From positions 1,426,001 to 1,490,000 of the forward strand of contig NZ_CP092332.1 in assembly GCF_029866485.1 (NCBI RefSeq): a stretch of 64,000 nt of DNA. The letters are read 5' to 3'. The DNA is from Flavobacterium keumense (GTDB lineage Bacteria; Bacteroidota; Bacteroidia; Flavobacteriales; Flavobacteriaceae). The translations under genes and the position numbers were made by a program. Below, one piece after another: positions 36,127 through 46,650 of this stretch. The notes under the pieces were generated by a model. It had not been told where the DNA came from and did not search any database. It saw only the letters and a list, made by a program, of their open reading frames with translations. Positions within the stretch are counted from its first letter, which is position 1, and each line of letters begins with the position of its first letter.

Positions 36127-37344
36127 TTAAACAGTTGCTGCAACTGGCAACGGAATTTGATTGCGTAATAAATCTTCAAACGATTCTTTGGCACGAATTA
36201 AATGACCTTGACCATTCAGCCATAATACTTCGGCTGGTTTGTATCTTGAATTGTAATTGGATGACATGGAGAAGCAATAAGCTCCTGCATTTCTGAAACA
36301 AAGAATATCACCTTCATTGATTTCGGCAATTCGTCTGTTGTTTGCAAAAGTATCCGTTTCGCAGATGTAACCTACAACCGAATAGAAACGCTCTTTTCCT
36401 TCAGGATTAGAAATGTTTTCGATATGGTGTTGTGATCCGTACAACATTGGACGAATCAAGTGGTTGAAACCACTATCCACTCCTGCAAAAACAGTAGAAG
36501 TGGTTTGTTTTACCACATTTACTTTTGCCAAGAAGAATCCTGCCTCACTCACTAAGAATTTTCCAGGTTCGAAAATTAAAGTTAAGTTTCTACCGTATTC
36601 AGTACAGAAATCATTGAATCTTTTTGATAATTTTTTACCCAACTCTTCAATATCGGTTTCAATATCATCTTTTTTGTAAGGTACTTTAAATCCACTTCCA
36701 AAATCTAAGAATTCTAAGTTTTTGAAGTTTTTAGCTACATCAAATAAGATTTCGGCAGCATACAAGAATACTTCAATATCTAAGATATCCGATCCTGTGT
36801 GCATGTGAATCCCCACAATATTCATTTTTGTATTTTCAACTATACGAATTAAGTGTGGCAATTGATGAATTGAAATACCAAATTTACTATCAATATGACC
36901 TACAGAAATATTGGTATTCCCTCCCGCCATTACGTGTGGATTGATACGAATGCAAACAGGGGTGTCTGGATATTTAGTACCAAATTGTTCTAAAATAGAC
37001 AAGTTGTCAATATTGATTTGCACTCCCATAGCGGCCACTTCTTCAATTTCTTCTAAAGAAACACCGTTAGGAGTAAAGAATATTTTTTCAGGAGCATAAC
37101 CTGCGTGTAATCCTAGTAAAACCTCTTGAATAGAAACTGTATCCAAACCAGAACCCATATCTCTCAATAATTGAAGAATGGCAACATTAGATAATGCTTT
37201 CATTGCATAATTAATGCGAAGGGTATCTACTTTAGAAAACGCTTTAGTTAATCGGTTGTATTGAGATTGTATTTTTTCGGCATCATAAACATATAAGGGG
37301 CTACCAAATTGTTCTGCTAGATGTAATAAGTCTTTTCCTTGCAT
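36127..37344 (-). CDS. lysA: Diaminopimelate decarboxylase
   Basis: LysA makes L-lysine from meso-diaminopimelate with PLP. The 405 residues show the alanine-racemase-like barrel start (FGSPLYVYDAEKI) and the PLP lysine in NYAMKALSN (about residue 49). HMHTGSDI and the phosphate-binding GSGF follow, with FEPGKFLVSEAGFF. The C-terminal catalytic Cys motif is YICETDTFANNR, and the substrate Tyr motif is GAYCFSMSSNYNSR. The gene is flanked by terminators on both sides, so it is probably monocistronic. Confidence 0.95.
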   Translation of the reverse strand: MQGKDLLHLAEQFGSPLYVYDAEKIQSQYNRLTKAFSKVDTLRINYAMKALSNVAILQLLRDMGSGLDTVSIQEVLLGLHAGYAPEKIFFTPNGVSLEEIEEVAAMGVQINIDNLSILEQFGTKYPDTPVCIRINPHVMAGGNTNISVGHIDSKFGISIHQLPHLIRIVENTKMNIVGIHMHTGSDILDIEVFLYAAEILFDVAKNFKNLEFLDFGSGFKVPYKKDDIETDIEELGKKLSKRFNDFCTEYGRNLTLIFEPGKFLVSEAGFFLAKVNVVKQTTSTVFAGVDSGFNHLIRPMLYGSQHHIENISNPEGKERFYSVVGYICETDTFANNRRIAEINEGDILCFRNAGAYCFSMSSNYNSRYKPAEVLWLNGQGHLIRAKESFEDLLRNQIPLPVAATV

Positions 37345-37470
37345 TGGATTTTAATTTTGAGCAAATTTATTATTCTTTATTCGTTCGAGCAAGTAAATGT
37401 CATTCTTTAACAAAATATAACATTTTGTTTGAAATAAAACAATTAGTCAAATTATATTGATTTTTAAAAA

Positions 37471-37506
37471 ATAAACATCCCTTGATACCAGTACCAAGGG
37501 ATGTAA
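37471..37506 (-). terminator. Terminator of gltBD
   Basis: On the minus strand ACATCCCTTG pairs perfectly with CAAGGGATGT across a 10-base loop and is followed by TTATTTTTT. It lies 25 bases beyond the gltD stop. Confidence 0.8.
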
Positions 37507-37528
37507 AAGTAGTTGTGTGTGTTGGTTG

Positions 37529-38983
37529 TTATACGCTAGGTAAGTCACCGTTACCTTTAGTAGGTAAATTTGTAGATCCCATTAAGAATAAGTCTACCTC
37601 TCTTGCCGCTTCACGACCTTCAGAGATAGCCCAAACAATTAAGGATTGTCCTCTTCTCATGTCTCCCGCAGTAAAAATGTGCGGTACATTAGTTTGATAG
37701 TTAGTAGCTTTATAATTAGTTCTGAAATCAGTTTCAATGCCTAATTGCTCGCTTAACGTTCTCTCAGGACCTGTAAATCCAAGTGCTAATAACGCTAAGT
37801 CACATGGCCAAATTTTTTCAGAGCCTTCTTTTTCAATTAATTCTGGGCGTTGTCCTGGAACGATTTTCCATTCAACTTCCACTGTCTTTAAAGCTGTTAA
37901 TTCGCCTTTATCATTAGTGATAAACTCTTTGGTGTTGATTAACCAGTTTCTATTACATCCTTCTTCGTGCGAAGACGAAGTTTTCAATTGTAACGGCCAG
38001 TAAGGCCAAGGAGTAGATTCGCTTCTTCCCACGGGTGGTTTTGGCATAATCTCAAAGTTAGTTACTGATTTAGCTCCTTGTCTGTTAGAAGTACCCACAC
38101 AGTCAGAACCAGTATCTCCACCACCAATAACGATTACGTCCTTACCGGTAGCCAACACTTGGTCTGGAACAGATTCTCCCCAAACTACTTTAGTTTGTTG
38201 TGTTAAGAACGTCATCGCTTGAACAACACCTTTAGCATCTGCACCTTTTGTTGGCAAGCCTCTTCTTTCGGTTGCACCACCACAAAGCACAACAGCATCA
38301 AAAGCATTTAATTCATCAACACTGAAGTTGACCCCAACGTGAACGTTGGTTTTAAAAGTGATTCCTTCTGCTTCTAAGATAGCAACACGTCTATCGATGA
38401 TACCTTTTTCTAATTTGAAGTTTGGAATTCCGTAACGTAATAAACCTCCAATAGCATTGTCTCTTTCAAAAACAGTTACGGTATGACCTGCACGGTTCAA
38501 TTGTTGTGCAGCCGCTAATCCCGCTGGTCCTGAACCTACAACAGCTACCGTTTTGCCTGTTCTTTGTGCAGGAACTTGTGGTTTAATCCAACCTTCGGCA
38601 AATCCTCTTTCTACAATAGATTTTTCAATATTTTCGATTGAAACAGGGTCTTTGATAATACCTAACACACATGCTTTCTCACACGGTGCTGGACAAAGAC
38701 GTCCTGTGAATTCAGGGAAGTTATTAGTTGATTGCAAGATGGCCAAGGCGCTTTCCCATTCTTCTTGGTGTACCATGTCGTTAAAATCAGGAATTAAATT
38801 TCCTAATGGACAACCACTATGGCAGAATGGAATACCACAATCCATACATCTTGATCCTTGTTCTTTTAATTTTTCTTTTGGTAACGGAACTGTAAATTCA
38901 TTGTAATTAGAAACACGTTCTGCTACAGCGATGTTACTTTCATCCGCTCTACTATATTCTTTAAATCCACCTATCTTTCCCAT
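37529..38983 (-). CDS. gltD: Glutamate synthase small (beta) subunit
   Basis: GltD takes electrons from NADPH through FAD and iron-sulfur centres to GltB. The 484 residues carry an N-terminal iron-sulfur domain (CMDCGIPFCHSGCPLGNLIPDFND, then CPAPCEKACVLG). The FAD fold is VAVVGSGPAGLAAAQQLNRAG, and the NADPH fold is VIVIGGGDTGSDCVGTSNRQGA. It ends with a second FAD motif, NVPHIFTAGDMRRGQSLIVWAISEGREAA. It starts two bases after the gltB stop and is translated with it. Confidence 0.96.
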   Translation of the reverse strand: MGKIGGFKEYSRADESNIAVAERVSNYNEFTVPLPKEKLKEQGSRCMDCGIPFCHSGCPLGNLIPDFNDMVHQEEWESALAILQSTNNFPEFTGRLCPAPCEKACVLGIIKDPVSIENIEKSIVERGFAEGWIKPQVPAQRTGKTVAVVGSGPAGLAAAQQLNRAGHTVTVFERDNAIGGLLRYGIPNFKLEKGIIDRRVAILEAEGITFKTNVHVGVNFSVDELNAFDAVVLCGGATERRGLPTKGADAKGVVQAMTFLTQQTKVVWGESVPDQVLATGKDVIVIGGGDTGSDCVGTSNRQGAKSVTNFEIMPKPPVGRSESTPWPYWPLQLKTSSSHEEGCNRNWLINTKEFITNDKGELTALKTVEVEWKIVPGQRPELIEKEGSEKIWPCDLALLALGFTGPERTLSEQLGIETDFRTNYKATNYQTNVPHIFTAGDMRRGQSLIVWAISEGREAAREVDLFLMGSTNLPTKGNGDLPSV

Positions 38984-38985
38984 GA

Positions 38986-41900
38986 CTATTGTGCTATTAA
39001 TTCTTCAACTTTATTTTCTTCTGCCAATCTTTCTAATGCTTTTTTGTAATCAGTTGGCATCACTTTAATAAAGTGTTTTTGTTGATTTTCCCAATCGGCT
39101 AAAATTCGTTTTGCTAATGGGCTATTAGTGTACATAGAATGATTTTTAATCAAACGTCTTAATTTTGCAATGTCTTCTGCTTCGTTTTCTTCAAAAGCGA
39201 CCATTTCCATGTTACAAACTGTTGCATCGAATTTTTTCTTTGGGTCATATACATAAGCAATACCACCACTCATACCTGCAGCAAAATTTCTACCTGTTTT
39301 ACCAAGGATAACTACAGTACCTCCTGTCATGTATTCACAACCGTGATCTCCAATTCCTTCTACAACTGCTGTTGCACCCGAATTACGAACTGCAAAACGT
39401 TCTCCAGCCATACCATTGATATAAGCTTCACCAGTAATAGCTCCGTAAAGGGCAACGTTACCAATGATGATGTTCTCTTCTGGTTTGAAAGTTGCTGTAG
39501 GCGGTACTTTGATGATTAATTTACCACCAGAAAGTCCTTTTCCTAAGTAATCGTTACAGTTACCGTGGATTTTGAATGACAATCCATTCGTAGCAAATGC
39601 TCCAAAACTTTGTCCAGCTGAACCTGTAAAGTCAACTAAGATAGTGTCATCTGGAAGTCCTTGCGCTCCATATATCTTAGAGATTTCATTACTCAAAATA
39701 GCACCTACAGAACGGTCTGTATTTTTGATATTGAAAGTAACTCTTGTTTTCTCTTTTCTATAAATAGAAGGTATTGCGGCCTTAATGATGTCAAAATCCA
39801 ATACATTTTCTAAGGCATGATCCTGAGGCATAGTATTGTGATTTGGAACTAAATTGGCTTTTTCTGGTTTATATAAAATAGTTGATAAGTCTAAACCATT
39901 CGCTTTGTAATGCTCAATAGCTTTGTTCACGTTCAATTTTTGTGATTGACCTACCATTTCTTTCAACGTTCTGAAACCTAGTTGAGCCATAATTTGACGT
40001 AACTCTTCTGCAATGAAGTACATAAAGTTAATTACATGCTCAGGTGTTCCTTTGAAATTCTTTCTTAATTCAGGGTCTTGTGTAGCAATACCTACTGGAC
40101 AGGTATTTAAGTGACAAGCTCTCATCATGATACAACCTGAAGCTACTAATGGAGCGGTTGCAAATCCAAATTCTTCTGCTCCTAATAAAGCAGCAATGGC
40201 TACGTCACGACCTGTTTTTAATTGTCCGTCACACTCTAAAACCACACGACTTCTTAAATCGTTTAGGATTAAAGTTTGTTGTGCTTCGGCTAATCCTAAT
40301 TCCCATGGAATACCGGTATGTTGTAATGAAGTTAATGGTGCAGCACCAGTACCTCCATCATATCCTGAAATTAAGATGACGTCGGCTTTTGCTTTGGCAA
40401 CACCCGCAGCAATAGTTCCAACACCTACTTCAGAAACTAATTTTACGTTTACACGTGCCTCACGGTTGGCATTTTTCAAATCAAAGATTAATTGAGATAA
40501 ATCTTCGATAGAATAGATGTCGTGGTGTGGAGGAGGGGAAATCAATCCAACATATGGTGTTGAATTTCTCGTTTCTGCAATCCAAGGCACTACTTTTTCT
40601 CCAGGAAGCTGACCACCTTCACCAGGTTTAGCTCCTTGAGCCATTTTAATTTGGATTTCTCTAGCATTGGTCAAATAGTTGATTGACACACCAAAACGTC
40701 CTGATGCTACTTGTTTAATCGCACTATTTTTTGAGTCACCATTTAATTCTTTTTGGAAACGTTTTGGGTTTTCACCACCTTCTCCTGAGTTACTCTTACC
40801 ACCAATTCTGTTCATGGCAATTGCTAAATTCTCGTGAGCTTCTTGGCTGATAGATCCATAAGACATCGCTCCCGTTTTGAATCGTTTTACAATTTCTGTC
40901 CAAGGTTCTACTTCGTCAATAGAAATTGGATCTAAATTATTGAATTCAAATAAACCTCTAATAGTCATCAAATTTTTACTTTGATTATTGACCATATCAG
41001 AATATTGTTGGTAAGCATCCGAACTATTCAAACGAACAGCTTGTTGTAATTTAGCAATGGTAGTAGGATTGAACATGTGTTTTTCTCCTGATCTTCTCCA
41101 TCTATAGATACCACCAATTTCTAAAGGTAATAAGTTGGCTATTTTAGAATTAGGAAATGCTTTTTTATGTCTTTCTTTGATTTCTTTTTCAACTTCCATT
41201 AAACCAATACCTTCAATTCGAGAAGGAGTGAAAGGGAAATATTTAGAACTAAACGATTTATTCAAACCTAAGATTTCAAATATTTGGGCAGCTCTGTACG
41301 AATGTAACGTAGAAATACCAATTTTATTCATAATCTTAACAATCCCTTTTCCAATGGCTTTATTAAAGTTAGTAATAGCATAATCTGCTTTAACTCCCGT
41401 AATATGTCCTTTATTTACTTGGTCATGAATAATTTCATTTACCATGTAAGGGTTGATAGCGCTTGCGCCATACCCAAATAATAAGGCGAAATGATGTGGC
41501 TCACGTGGCTCAGCCGATTCGATAATAATACCGAATTTTGAACGCACTCCTAATTTATTTAAGGTGTGGTGAATGTAAGAACAAGCCAAAAGCATTGGAA
41601 TTGGAGCTAGTTTTTCAGTAACTCCTCTATCTGAAAGAATCACAATATTGCAACCTTCAGCAACAGCTTTATAAGTAGCTTGAACACATTGTTCTAAAGC
41701 ACGCTCTAAACCATTTACCCCTTTTTCTATTTTGTATAAAGTAGAAATAGTAACTGATTTAAAATCGGCATGATCAATATTTCTAATTTTATCCAAATCC
41801 TCGTTAGAGATTACTGGGTTTTGTATTTTAATCTTTTTACTGTGTTTCTCGTCAATATCAAAAATATTGAAATCACCTCCAATAGCTAAACTAATATCAG

Positions 41901-43503
41901 TAATGATTTCCTCACGAATACCATCCAAAGGAGGGTTTGTTACCTGAGCAAATAATTGTTTGAAATAATTGTACAATAATTGTGGTTGTTCTGACAAAAC
42001 AGCAAGCGGAGTATCATTCCCCATAGAACTAATTGCTTCAGCACCTTTAGCTCCCATTGGGTTGATAATCGTTTTTAAATCCTCAATAGTGTAGCCAAAC
42101 AAACGTTGTCGAGTTTCAAAATCAACACTCTCAGTTGGGATAGGATTGTTTGTATATGGAATTTGAGCCAATTGTACTAAATTACCATCTAACCATTTTT
42201 GGTAAGGACGTTTAGTAACAACGGCATTTTTAACTTCTTCATCTTCAATAATTCGACCTTCGTTCATATCTACCAAGAACATTTTTCCTGGTTCTAAACG
42301 ACCGTGCTGAACCACATCTTCTGGATCGATATCCAATACACCAATTTCTGATGACATGATTACAAATCCACTTTTTGTCAAAGTATAACGAGAAGGACGT
42401 AGTCCGTTTCTATCCAATAAAGCTCCAATGACATTTCCATCAGTAAACGGAATAGAAGCAGGACCATCCCAAGGCTCCATGATGCAAGAGTTGTATTCGT
42501 AGAATGCTTTTTTCTCTTTCGACATGGTTTGGTGTTTTTCCCATGCTTCAGGAACTACCATCATCATGGCTTCTGGTAAAGAACGTCCAGTCATCAACAA
42601 TAATTCAACTACCATATCCATAGAAGCAGAGTCTGATTTTCCTTCTAATATGATTGGGAATAATTTTTTGATATCATCTCCAAAAACCGGGCTTTCCATC
42701 AATTCTTCACGAGAACGCATACGGCTTACGTTTCCTCTCAAGGTATTGATTTCTCCATTATGACACATATATCTAAATGGTTGAGCCAAGTCCCAAGAAG
42801 GGAAGGTGTTGGTAGAGAAACGTTGGTGAACCAAAGCCAAGCGAGTCACTAAATCTGTATCTGTTAAATCTGTATAATATCTACTGATGTCTTCTGGCAT
42901 CAATAAACCTTTATATATAATAGTTGTTGTAGATAAACTAGTGAAGTAGTATTTATGACTTTCAGAAGTTTTAGAATTACGGATAGCATGCTCCGAAATT
43001 TTTCTTGCAGCAAATAATTTAGCGTTGAATTCTTGTTCAGTAAGACTCAATCCGTTTTTACCGATAAATACTTGTTTGATGGTTGGTTCTTTCTCCGCAG
43101 CGACTTGTCCTAAATTAGACACATCAACGGGAACATCTCTCCAACCTAAAATTTGTAAATTTTGATCTTGAATACATTTTTCAAATGTGTTGATACAAAA
43201 ATCAACTTGATTTGGGCTTTTTGGTAAAAAAAGCATACCCACAGCATATTCGCGAACTTCAGGTAATTCGAAATCACACACTTTTTTGAAGAAAGCATCC
43301 GGAATATCAAATAAAATACCTGCTCCATCTCCTGTTCTTCCATCAGCACTTACGGCACCACGATGCTCTAACTTTATTAAGATGTCAAGTGCTTTGTGAA
43401 TAATGTCATTTGACTTAATTCCGTTCAAATTACAGATAAATCCTGCGCCACAATTGTCATGTTCAAATTCTGGTAAATAAAGGCCTTGTTCTTCAACTTT
43501 CAT
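38986..43503 (-). CDS. gltB: Glutamate synthase large (alpha) subunit
   Basis: GltB makes two glutamates from glutamine and 2-oxoglutarate. The 1505 residues match the bacterial NADPH type. A short propeptide precedes the N-terminal nucleophile Cys18 (EHDNCGAGF) of the glutaminase domain. Next come a central domain and the FMN-binding synthase domain with EGGENPKRF and [14 protein letters not shown]. The 3Fe-4S cysteines are at [15 protein letters not shown], and the C-terminal beta-helix is at about residues 1240-1480. An exact TAATTTTG -7 box is at 43522-43529 on the minus strand. The enzyme closes the GS-GOGAT route for ammonia assimilation. Confidence 0.97.
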   Translation of the reverse strand: MKVEEQGLYLPEFEHDNCGAGFICNLNGIKSNDIIHKALDILIKLEHRGAVSADGRTGDGAGILFDIPDAFFKKVCDFELPEVREYAVGMLFLPKSPNQVDFCINTFEKCIQDQNLQILGWRDVPVDVSNLGQVAAEKEPTIKQVFIGKNGLSLTEQEFNAKLFAARKISEHAIRNSKTSESHKYYFTSLSTTTIIYKGLLMPEDISRYYTDLTDTDLVTRLALVHQRFSTNTFPSWDLAQPFRYMCHNGEINTLRGNVSRMRSREELMESPVFGDDIKKLFPIILEGKSDSASMDMVVELLLMTGRSLPEAMMMVVPEAWEKHQTMSKEKKAFYEYNSCIMEPWDGPASIPFTDGNVIGALLDRNGLRPSRYTLTKSGFVIMSSEIGVLDIDPEDVVQHGRLEPGKMFLVDMNEGRIIEDEEVKNAVVTKRPYQKWLDGNLVQLAQIPYTNNPIPTESVDFETRQRLFGYTIEDLKTIINPMGAKGAEAISSMGNDTPLAVLSEQPQLLYNYFKQLFAQVTNPPLDGIREEIITDISLAIGGDFNIFDIDEKHSKKIKIQNPVISNEDLDKIRNIDHADFKSVTISTLYKIEKGVNGLERALEQCVQATYKAVAEGCNIVILSDRGVTEKLAPIPMLLACSYIHHTLNKLGVRSKFGIIIESAEPREPHHFALLFGYGASAINPYMVNEIIHDQVNKGHITGVKADYAITNFNKAIGKGIVKIMNKIGISTLHSYRAAQIFEILGLNKSFSSKYFPFTPSRIEGIGLMEVEKEIKERHKKAFPNSKIANLLPLEIGGIYRWRRSGEKHMFNPTTIAKLQQAVRLNSSDAYQQYSDMVNNQSKNLMTIRGLFEFNNLDPISIDEVEPWTEIVKRFKTGAMSYGSISQEAHENLAIAMNRIGGKSNSGEGGENPKRFQKELNGDSKNSAIKQVASGRFGVSINYLTNAREIQIKMAQGAKPGEGGQLPGEKVVPWIAETRNSTPYVGLISPPPHHDIYSIEDLSQLIFDLKNANREARVNVKLVSEVGVGTIAAGVAKAKADVILISGYDGGTGAAPLTSLQHTGIPWELGLAEAQQTLILNDLRSRVVLECDGQLKTGRDVAIAALLGAEEFGFATAPLVASGCIMMRACHLNTCPVGIATQDPELRKNFKGTPEHVINFMYFIAEELRQIMAQLGFRTLKEMVGQSQKLNVNKAIEHYKANGLDLSTILYKPEKANLVPNHNTMPQDHALENVLDFDIIKAAIPSIYRKEKTRVTFNIKNTDRSVGAILSNEISKIYGAQGLPDDTILVDFTGSAGQSFGAFATNGLSFKIHGNCNDYLGKGLSGGKLIIKVPPTATFKPEENIIIGNVALYGAITGEAYINGMAGERFAVRNSGATAVVEGIGDHGCEYMTGGTVVILGKTGRNFAAGMSGGIAYVYDPKKKFDATVCNMEMVAFEENEAEDIAKLRRLIKNHSMYTNSPLAKRILADWENQQKHFIKVMPTDYKKALERLAEENKVEELIAQ

Positions 43504-43908
43504 GCGTGATAATTTTTTTTACAAAATTAAATATTTCGTATAATTTACCGAATTGAAATCCGGTTTTGGGGTAATTTTTACCAAAATGGTAGAAAACGCA
43601 TCTTTAAATAGAGATATCTTTATTTTAAAGCGATTGGATTGAGTAATTGATAATTTGTAAAGACAAAATCGCTTCTAAATTGCCGATTTTAAAGCAAAAA
43701 AACAAAATTTAACAAAATGTTATTTTTTGTAACAAATTAGTTTGTTTTATTTATATTTTATTGAAAGAGTACTCTTTTAGGGAATACTTCAAATATAATT
43801 TAAATTCTCTTCGTTTTTAATGAAAAAAATATTGTATCTATATTATTTTGTTATTTTTGTAGCACTTTTATTCTGAAATATTTCAGAGAAGCAGACAAAT
43901 TCTTAATT
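43504..43908. promoter_or_regulatory. Divergent gltB/sucC intergenic region (405 bases)
   Basis: No gene of useful length was seen. It holds a minus-strand -7 element for gltB (TAATTTTG, 43529-43522). An imperfect 23-base palindrome around GGTAATTTTTACC lies at 43564-43586. An AGCGATT / AATCGCT inverted pair spans about 43626-43672, and the sucC promoter is at 43831-43859. The palindrome is placed where a repressor or activator of gltBD could bind; no specific regulator is recognised. Confidence 0.5.
43831..43859 (+). promoter_or_regulatory. Promoter of sucC
   Basis: ATTG (43831-43834), a 17-base spacer and TATTTTTG (43852-43859) fit the phylum promoter layout, 49 bases before the ATG. Confidence 0.62.
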
Positions 43909-45102
43909 ATGAACATACACGAATATCAAGGAAAAGAAATTCTATCTAGCTATGGAGTTCGCATTCAACGCGGAATTGTAGCTAATAGTCCAGTAGAAGC
44001 TGTTGCTGCAGCAAAACAACTAACTGCCGAAACCGGAACAGGTTGGTACGTAGTTAAAGCACAAGTTCACGCAGGTGGACGTGGAAAAGGCGGTGGTGTT
44101 AAGTTAGCAAAAAACTTGCAACAAGTAGAAGAGCTTTCAGAACAAATCATCGGAATGCAATTGGTAACCCCTCAAACTTCTGCAGAGGGGAAAAAAGTTC
44201 ACAAAGTTTTAATCGCTGAGGATGTATATTATCCTGGTGAAAGTGAAACTTCTGAGTTTTATGTATCTGTTTTATTGAACAGAGCAACAGGTCGTAATAT
44301 GATTATGTATTCTACTGAAGGTGGAATGGATATTGAAGAAGTGGCTGAACATACTCCACACTTAATCTTTACAGAGGAAATTGATCCTGCTGTTGGTTTG
44401 CAAGGATTCCAAGCAAGAAGGATAGCATTTAATTTAGGTGTTTCTGGAAACGCTTTCAAAGAAATGGTACAATTCATTACGGCTTTATACAATGCATATA
44501 TTGGTTCTGATGCCTCTATGTTTGAAATCAACCCAGTATTAAAAACATCTGATGATAAAATTTTAGCGGTTGATGCTAAAGTAAATATCGATGATAATGC
44601 TTTATACAGACAAAAAGCGTATGCAGACATGCGTGATATCCGTGAGGAAAATCCAATTGAAGTAGAAGCTAAAGAAGTAGGATTAAACTATGTGGATCTT
44701 GACGGTACTGTAGGATGTATGGTAAACGGAGCAGGATTAGCGATGGCTACTATGGATTTAATTAAATATGCAGGTTTTGAACCAGCTAACTTCCTTGATG
44801 TAGGTGGTACTGCTGATGCTAAACGTGTTGAAACGGCTTTCCGTATTATCTTAAAAGATCCTAACGTAAAAGCTATCTTAATCAATATTTTTGGTGGAAT
44901 TGTTCGTTGTGACCGTGTGGCACAAGGTGTAGTTGATGCTTACAAAAATATGGGTGATGCAATTAAAGTGCCAATCATTGTTCGTTTACAAGGTACTAAT
45001 GCTGCCATTGCAAAAGAATTAATTGATAATTCAGGAATGCCAATCTTATCTGCTGTTGAATTCCAAGAAGCAGCTGACCAAGTTCAAGCGGCACTTTCTT
45101 AA
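43909..45102 (+). CDS. sucC: Succinyl-CoA synthetase (ADP-forming) beta subunit
   Basis: SucC with SucD makes ATP and succinate from succinyl-CoA in the TCA cycle. The 397 residues begin MNIHEYQGKEILSSYGV. The ATP-grasp domain includes VVKAQVHAGGRGKGGGVKLA. SDASMFEINPVL carries metal ligands, and the C-terminal CoA-ligase fold has NFLDVGGTADA and INIFGGIVRCD. sucD is not adjacent, as is common in flavobacteria. Confidence 0.97.
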   Translation: MNIHEYQGKEILSSYGVRIQRGIVANSPVEAVAAAKQLTAETGTGWYVVKAQVHAGGRGKGGGVKLAKNLQQVEELSEQIIGMQLVTPQTSAEGKKVHKVLIAEDVYYPGESETSEFYVSVLLNRATGRNMIMYSTEGGMDIEEVAEHTPHLIFTEEIDPAVGLQGFQARRIAFNLGVSGNAFKEMVQFITALYNAYIGSDASMFEINPVLKTSDDKILAVDAKVNIDDNALYRQKAYADMRDIREENPIEVEAKEVGLNYVDLDGTVGCMVNGAGLAMATMDLIKYAGFEPANFLDVGGTADAKRVETAFRIILKDPNVKAILINIFGGIVRCDRVAQGVVDAYKNMGDAIKVPIIVRLQGTNAAIAKELIDNSGMPILSAVEFQEAADQVQAALS

Positions 45103-45122
45103 TTAGAAAACCGAATTGATAT

Positions 45123-45155
45123 AAAAAATCCTGAGTGAAAGCTCAGGATTTTTTT
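45123..45155. terminator. Bidirectional terminator between sucC and the DUF1456 gene
   Basis: AAATCCTGAG / CTCAGGATTT stem with a TGAAAG loop, flanked by an A-run on the left and a T-run on the right. Confidence 0.83.
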
Positions 45156-45158
45156 GTT

Positions 45159-45587
45159 TTAAGATTTTTTATTCTTTCCGTTTTTGAATTGTACTTTCTC
45201 GACTACTTGTACTTTTGGAGTTGCTTTCTTTGATTTTGAATTGAAAGCGGGTTTCTTTTTTAAATCAGTCTTAGGTTTTGGACTAAATGCAGGTTTGTTT
45301 TTTACTCCTTCCTTTACAGGAATTTCAGCTTTGTGTTTGGCTAAAACCTCATTGGGATTTTTAGGATTTTCTTTAGTGCCTCTTAAATGAATCACTAAGC
45401 CGTTCAAGAAATTGCGCAACACTTGGTCGCCACATTCCATATAATTAGGATGTTTTTCATCTCTAAAGAAAGCACCTAATTCGGATTTAGAAATTCTAAA
45501 ATCAACTAATTCTAAAATTTCAACTATTTGGTCATCACGCAGCATCAAGGCTACACGCAATTTTTTAAAGATATCGTTATTGGTCAT
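45159..45587 (-). CDS. DUF1456 (YehS-like) protein
   Basis: A 142-residue protein. NNDIFKKLRVALMLRDDQIVEILELVDFRISKSELGAFFRDEKHPNYMECGDQVLRNFLNGL is one full DUF1456 unit pair, as in E. coli YehS. After about residue 80 comes a Lys/Pro-rich tail that could bind nucleic acid or be unstructured. Function of the family is unknown. Confidence 0.88.
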   Translation of the reverse strand: MTNNDIFKKLRVALMLRDDQIVEILELVDFRISKSELGAFFRDEKHPNYMECGDQVLRNFLNGLVIHLRGTKENPKNPNEVLAKHKAEIPVKEGVKNKPAFSPKPKTDLKKKPAFNSKSKKATPKVQVVEKVQFKNGKNKKS

Positions 45588-45628
45588 CGTTTTATTTTTT
45601 ACAAAGGTACATTTAAAAAGTATTTAAT

Positions 45629-46639
45629 TTAGAATAAATGTACCCCAGTTCCGTTACCTTCGGCATAATTAATTTTTCCGAAATACATGGTAATGCCACT
45701 TGCAATATCTTCACTCAATAATAAAGGACCGTCCATATCGACATAATCCAATTCAGGTAATAGGTGGGCAATGGCAGAAATACCCACGGTAGATTCGGTC
45801 ATACAGCCTGCCATGGTTCGTAAACCCAATCGTTTGGCTTCTTGAATCATGCGTCTTCCAGGAGTGAGTCCGCCACATTTGGCTAATTTGATATTGACTC
45901 CGTGAAAATGCTGATAACATTTCGCTACGTCTTCTTCTTTGATACAACTTTCATCTGCGATTATGGGCAGGGCAGAATGGTTGTACACTTCTTTATGTCC
46001 TTCCCAATCGTCAGCGACTAAAGGTTGTTCTAAAAATTCTACGCCAAGCTTTTTCAGCTCTATTGAATTGCGGATTGTTTCATCGACTCCCCAACCACAA
46101 TTGGCATCAATTCTAAAAATAGCGTTGCTGTGTTGACGAAGCGCTTTCACAATGGCAATGTCTTCTTGTGTTCCTAATTTAATTTTATAAATAGGCCAAG
46201 GTAGTTCTTCCATTTTGGCTACCATTTTATCAATGGAGTCAATCCCAATAGTATAATCAGTTAGTGGATTATTGGCTATAGAATACTCCCATAATTCATA
46301 TAACTTCTTTCCTTTTTTACGCGCGTACAAATCATTGTATGCATTGTCTAAAGCGCACAAAGCAAATAAGTTGTCTTTCAAATACGGATACATTTTGGAC
46401 CAAAAAATCTCAGGAGTTTCCGTTCCTGAAGTTTCAATAATAGGTCTGATTTTTTCTAAATCAGCTATCATCATGGGAACTGTGATATTGTAATACGGAT
46501 TGGAAGAAGCTTCGCCAAAACCGGATAATTCACCATCTATTAAAATTACAATTAGACAAGGTTGAATATCAATTGATTTCCTAGAAATGGTAAACGTATG
46601 CTTTAATTTGAGGTCGTAGGCCTTTAGAATTAGTTCCAT
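45629..46639 (-). CDS. L-Ala-D/L-Glu (dipeptide) epimerase, enolase superfamily
   Basis: A 336-residue enzyme of the muconate-lactonizing enolase group that probably epimerises L-Ala-D-Glu from peptidoglycan to L-Ala-L-Glu. The general base pair is present: YKIKLG (K-x-K) in the barrel and NIKLAKCGG. Metal ligands are Asp in FRIDANCGW, Glu in FLEQPL and Asp in IIADESC. The C-terminal MDGPLLLSEDIASG resembles known dipeptide epimerases. Its exact dipeptide preference is not visible. Confidence 0.88.
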   Translation of the reverse strand: MELILKAYDLKLKHTFTISRKSIDIQPCLIVILIDGELSGFGEASSNPYYNITVPMMIADLEKIRPIIETSGTETPEIFWSKMYPYLKDNLFALCALDNAYNDLYARKKGKKLYELWEYSIANNPLTDYTIGIDSIDKMVAKMEELPWPIYKIKLGTQEDIAIVKALRQHSNAIFRIDANCGWGVDETIRNSIELKKLGVEFLEQPLVADDWEGHKEVYNHSALPIIADESCIKEEDVAKCYQHFHGVNIKLAKCGGLTPGRRMIQEAKRLGLRTMAGCMTESTVGISAIAHLLPELDYVDMDGPLLLSEDIASGITMYFGKINYAEGNGTGVHLF

Positions 46640-46650
46640 CGGAAATATAA

